From: a virus
IMG/VR virus record: IMGVR_UViG_3300026518_000063
Coordinates: 1 to 22,327 of that record
Direction: 5' to 3' (one strand)
DNA length: 22,327 bases
The position numbers and the translations under genes are program-made. Position 1 is the stretch's first letter; each line of letters begins with the position of its first letter. Positions 19,649-22,327 of this stretch are shown here, one piece after another. The notes under the pieces were generated by a model. That model did no database searches and was not told the origin of the DNA. It saw only the letters and a list, made by a program, of their open reading frames with translations.

Positions 19649-21616
19649 ATGCCAGAGTTTAAGAATCACATAAAGCTAACAGGTGGCCAGATAACAGATT
19701 TGTCCTTCGACAATGCTACTGTTAATAACTATCGTGTTTTGCAAAACTGTATCCCTACTGCTGAAGGTATTAAACCATTGCATGCTCTCTGCGATGCTAT
19801 TGGGCCAACAATAGGTGGGTTGTTAGGCAATACTATTGGTATGCCTATTTACATTTATAATAATACAGCATATTTTATAACTGTGTGGAATGCAAATGAC
19901 ATCGCTTTATACAAAATACCTGTGGATTTTGTATCTGATAATCATGCGACAACATCAACATCTCTTATTGCTCACTTCATAACATTAAATCAATTACCAC
20001 CGGCACAAAGACTCTGGACTCAAATGACAAATGAAGAACAGATAGTTGCTATGTTGAAAAATATCATACATAGATATGGTGATTATATTGTTTATAATAT
20101 GTCATATATGTCAATGCACCAGAATCTAATAACCAATACACCTATGAGTAATTTATACTATCTTGACATCATAACAGCAGGTGCTGCAGCAAAGGCATTA
20201 GACGACATTGATGGTAGTGTTACATTAGCAGCGCCTAAAGCAGAATTTTATGTTGTGGATGATGAATACTTATTGGCTATTGGTGGTTTTGATAGTTATA
20301 GTGCTAATATAACGTCTAATACTGTTGCTGCAGTTATTGGAGATACTGTAATTACTGTAGGAAGTACTTCCTTAATGGCTACTACTGATTATATAATGCT
20401 CCAGCTTGATGATGGAAAATGGTATGCTAATACTATTGCCAGTTTCACGCCTACAACAATTACACTAGGTAGTGGTATATTACAGCCAATGGCTATTGGT
20501 AATACCATTAGATATCAATCTAATACAAAAGGTTTTGAATACCATCCAGAAAGAATTAGATGGAATCATCCAGATGCTATTGATCGCTGGTTACCGTCTA
20601 CCAGAATTCCTCCATCTAATTTAGCTGGATGGAAAGTTATGACTTCAGTTTCTCGTATTGTAGATGTGTTCAAATTCAATGGCAGTGTTTATATTGTAAC
20701 TATTGACAATCTTTATCGCGCGACTAAAGTTGGTGGTGAAACAGGTTATAGTTTGACAGCATTGAATATTAACTTGAAACTTGGTATTGGTGCTGAATAT
20801 TCTATTGTAGTTAAATCTGATTCAGTGTTTATATTAACACTTGATGGTTTGTATGCATTTAATGGTATTACATTAACACCTTTAAGTAGTAGTACATCAG
20901 AAGGATTATTCAACAAGACATGGTTTGAGAGTAATATTAGTAATACAATATATCAGAATGACCCAACCTATCCTACAAACGCTGCAATGCAAAGTATACA
21001 GATAGGAATACAGGTAGCCGCAATTGACTGCATTTTTTGGTTTGTAACATATGGTAATGGAGTTAATGCAAAAAATATGATTCTTGTCTATAATTATGAA
21101 TTAGGTATTGGTTCATATTTATTACCTCCAGCAAATGAAATTTGGTATCCAGTACAAGGTGAACAAGTAGGACTTGCTGTGTATGATAAAACAGCTAATA
21201 CCACAAGATGTTTTGCAATCCGGCCTAAGACTACAAGTTCAATACCTCCTGATGCTGAAATAATAATTGAAAGCGGATTTATAACAGATGATCCTAAAAC
21301 ATCACAAAATTTAATGCTTAATCGAATGTTTTTCACTCAAGCCTCAAAACAGAGTTCTGATATTTTTTCTGGATTGACTGTATCTGTTAATGGTTATAAT
21401 CAGGATAATGTTTTGCATCAAACTAAAACTGTTGGTACATTTAGTTCATCATATGCAAGAGGTTTTTTAGATACTAGAATTAGTGGCCGGTATGTTAATT
21501 TTCAACTGCGAGGCAGTCCTAATGCTTGGACTGATTGGGCAGCAAATCTTAACCAAAAAGATTCAGCACTTCGTACATTTAGTTTTGCTCTGACAAAACG
21601 TGGAGGTAGATCATGA
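19649..21616 (+). CDS. Tail nozzle-like (tubular) protein
   Basis: This 655-residue, beta-rich protein probably forms the short tail tube or nozzle. Evidence is partly position: a large virion gene in a podovirus-like order after adaptor and fibres. In the sequence, the N-terminus (GGQITDLSFDNATVNNYRVL, then QNCIPTAEGIKPL) matches the usual opening of tubular tail proteins, where GxxTxDxS-type residues lead into CxPTxEGxxPL. Repeated strand patterns follow (VYIVTIDNLYRATKVGGE, VFILTLDGLYAFNGITLTPL), suggesting a propeller. SD GATAGGAG precedes the ATG. Composition is AT-rich, like the capsid block. Confidence 0.75.
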   Translation: MPEFKNHIKLTGGQITDLSFDNATVNNYRVLQNCIPTAEGIKPLHALCDAIGPTIGGLLGNTIGMPIYIYNNTAYFITVWNANDIALYKIPVDFVSDNHATTSTSLIAHFITLNQLPPAQRLWTQMTNEEQIVAMLKNIIHRYGDYIVYNMSYMSMHQNLITNTPMSNLYYLDIITAGAAAKALDDIDGSVTLAAPKAEFYVVDDEYLLAIGGFDSYSANITSNTVAAVIGDTVITVGSTSLMATTDYIMLQLDDGKWYANTIASFTPTTITLGSGILQPMAIGNTIRYQSNTKGFEYHPERIRWNHPDAIDRWLPSTRIPPSNLAGWKVMTSVSRIVDVFKFNGSVYIVTIDNLYRATKVGGETGYSLTALNINLKLGIGAEYSIVVKSDSVFILTLDGLYAFNGITLTPLSSSTSEGLFNKTWFESNISNTIYQNDPTYPTNAAMQSIQIGIQVAAIDCIFWFVTYGNGVNAKNMILVYNYELGIGSYLLPPANEIWYPVQGEQVGLAVYDKTANTTRCFAIRPKTTSSIPPDAEIIIESGFITDDPKTSQNLMLNRMFFTQASKQSSDIFSGLTVSVNGYNQDNVLHQTKTVGTFSSSYARGFLDTRISGRYVNFQLRGSPNAWTDWAANLNQKDSALRTFSFALTKRGGRS

Positions 21617-21939
21617 GTACTAAAAGTGGTAGTGTACCATTATTAAAACTACCTACTCCACCACATGATGCAAATAATCAAGATGCTATGAATAATTGGA
21701 TTTTTCAAGTACAATTTGCAATACAAGCATGGGCAGATAATTTAATCACTAAGATTAAAGAAATGGAAAGTCTTTCTATAAATGGGCAAGGATTGAACTT
21801 GCCAACTTATGCACCTGATGCTATAGTAGAAAAACGAGATGGTGTAATTGTAATGTTCGCTAATGACCCGAATAATGCAGGTGGTGGTTTTGGTCTTTAT
21901 CGATATAATGCTTCAACAACAAAATGGGAAAAGGTATAG
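21613..21939 (+). CDS. Small tail-associated hypothetical protein
   Basis: This 108-residue protein starts with an ATGA overlap on the nozzle-like gene. An N-terminal helix (AMNNWIFQVQFAIQAWADNL, then ITKIKEME) is followed by a beta C-terminus (IVEKRDGVIVMFANDPNNAG, then GFGLYRYNASTTKWEKV). The ending looks like a short carbohydrate- or protein-binding beta motif seen in tail proteins. With a Trp-rich helix and no signal peptide, it is probably a small virion part that binds the nozzle or fibre. No family is recognised. Confidence 0.7.
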   Translation: MSTKSGSVPLLKLPTPPHDANNQDAMNNWIFQVQFAIQAWADNLITKIKEMESLSINGQGLNLPTYAPDAIVEKRDGVIVMFANDPNNAGGGFGLYRYNASTTKWEKV

Positions 21940-21948
21940 GAGATAAAA

Positions 21949-22327
21949 ATGGGCTTTAATTTTGGTAGTTTTATACATCATCCTGGTCGAGCAATTCAAC
22001 ATCTTGTTCATAATCCAGCAGGTGCGATTCTTAATAAAAATATTCGTGGGTCTAGTTTTTATCGCAATGTAGGTCGTCCATTAGTTAAAATTGGAACTGG
22101 AGCATTAGAAGGCTTTGCCTTAGGTGGGCCAGTAGGTGCTGCTGTTGGTGCTACATCAGCAGCACTTGGTGGTGGTCTTACTAATAACCCTTTTAGACCT
22201 TTACCAAATTTAGTTGGGCCAGCTTTAGCTTCTAGTGGAGTTGGTGCATTACAAGGTACAGGGCTTGGTGGTACACTTGCAGGCACAACTGGTACAGGTA
22301 TTCATGGATTATCATTTTTGAATGGTG
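21949..22327 (+). CDS. Gly/Ala-rich virion protein, N-terminal 126 residues (cut by window edge)
   Basis: The frame is open to the window end. It starts MGFNFGSFIHHPGRAIQHLV, continues with a basic section (NKNIRGSSFYRNVGRPLVKI), then a Gly/Ala-rich hydrophobic segment (GFALGGPVGAAVGATSAALG, about 53-75) that could insert in a membrane. AGGAG lies seven bases before the ATG. Gly-rich membrane-active segments at this gene position are typical of internal virion proteins that are ejected with DNA in short-tailed phages, so an ejection protein is the leading idea. The rest of the gene is needed to decide. Confidence 0.65.
   Translation, partial: MGFNFGSFIHHPGRAIQHLVHNPAGAILNKNIRGSSFYRNVGRPLVKIGTGALEGFALGGPVGAAVGATSAALGGGLTNNPFRPLPNLVGPALASSGVGALQGTGLGGTLAGTTGTGIHGLSFLNG

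Overview
The window is part of the genome of a tailed bacteriophage or a close prophage relative. It holds a complete head-and-packaging block: small and large terminase, portal, a scaffold-like protein and a major capsid protein. Tail, receptor-binding and lysis genes follow. The short virion gene order (portal, scaffold, capsid, head-tail adaptor, fibres, nozzle-like protein) points to a short-tailed virus. The capsid and adaptor proteins look like the SU10-type podovirus families, and no tape measure or sheath gene is seen. A two-component spanin (inner-membrane protein plus an embedded outer-membrane lipoprotein) indicates a host with an outer membrane. Strong GGAGG ribosome sites and sigma70-like promoters with 17-bp spacers indicate use of the host RNA polymerase. 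The host genus cannot be read from the sequence.

Layout. From 1 to 4066 all genes are on the minus strand: three small unknown genes (one cut by the window edge), an HNH-type protein, an 870-bp gene-free AT-rich stretch full of repeats (a candidate replication origin or regulatory hub), a SprT-like metalloprotease operon with two very small downstream genes, and two 130-140-residue proteins of unknown role. Three hairpin terminators and four promoters can be placed here. At 4152-4229 two promoters point away from each other. The rightward one drives the virion genes, which run without a strand change to the window end.

The virion block (4258-10827) is AT-rich. A perfect UUCG hairpin follows the capsid gene and lies between the ribosome site and the start codon of the adaptor gene. 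The next block (10820-16590) encodes a 1207-residue tailspike with two beta-helix regions, a 109-residue small protein and a second receptor-binding-like protein. The lysis block (16587-19271) is a chain of genes that nearly all overlap at start and stop codons: several tiny membrane proteins, a T4-type lysozyme, a DUF5662-like protein and the spanin pair. A dUTPase-fold protein with eroded motifs follows. From 19.25 kb the composition becomes AT-rich again and tail genes resume (nozzle-like protein, a small tail-associated protein and a partial Gly-rich protein). The host-recognition and lysis block therefore looks like an exchangeable cassette set between two structural blocks.
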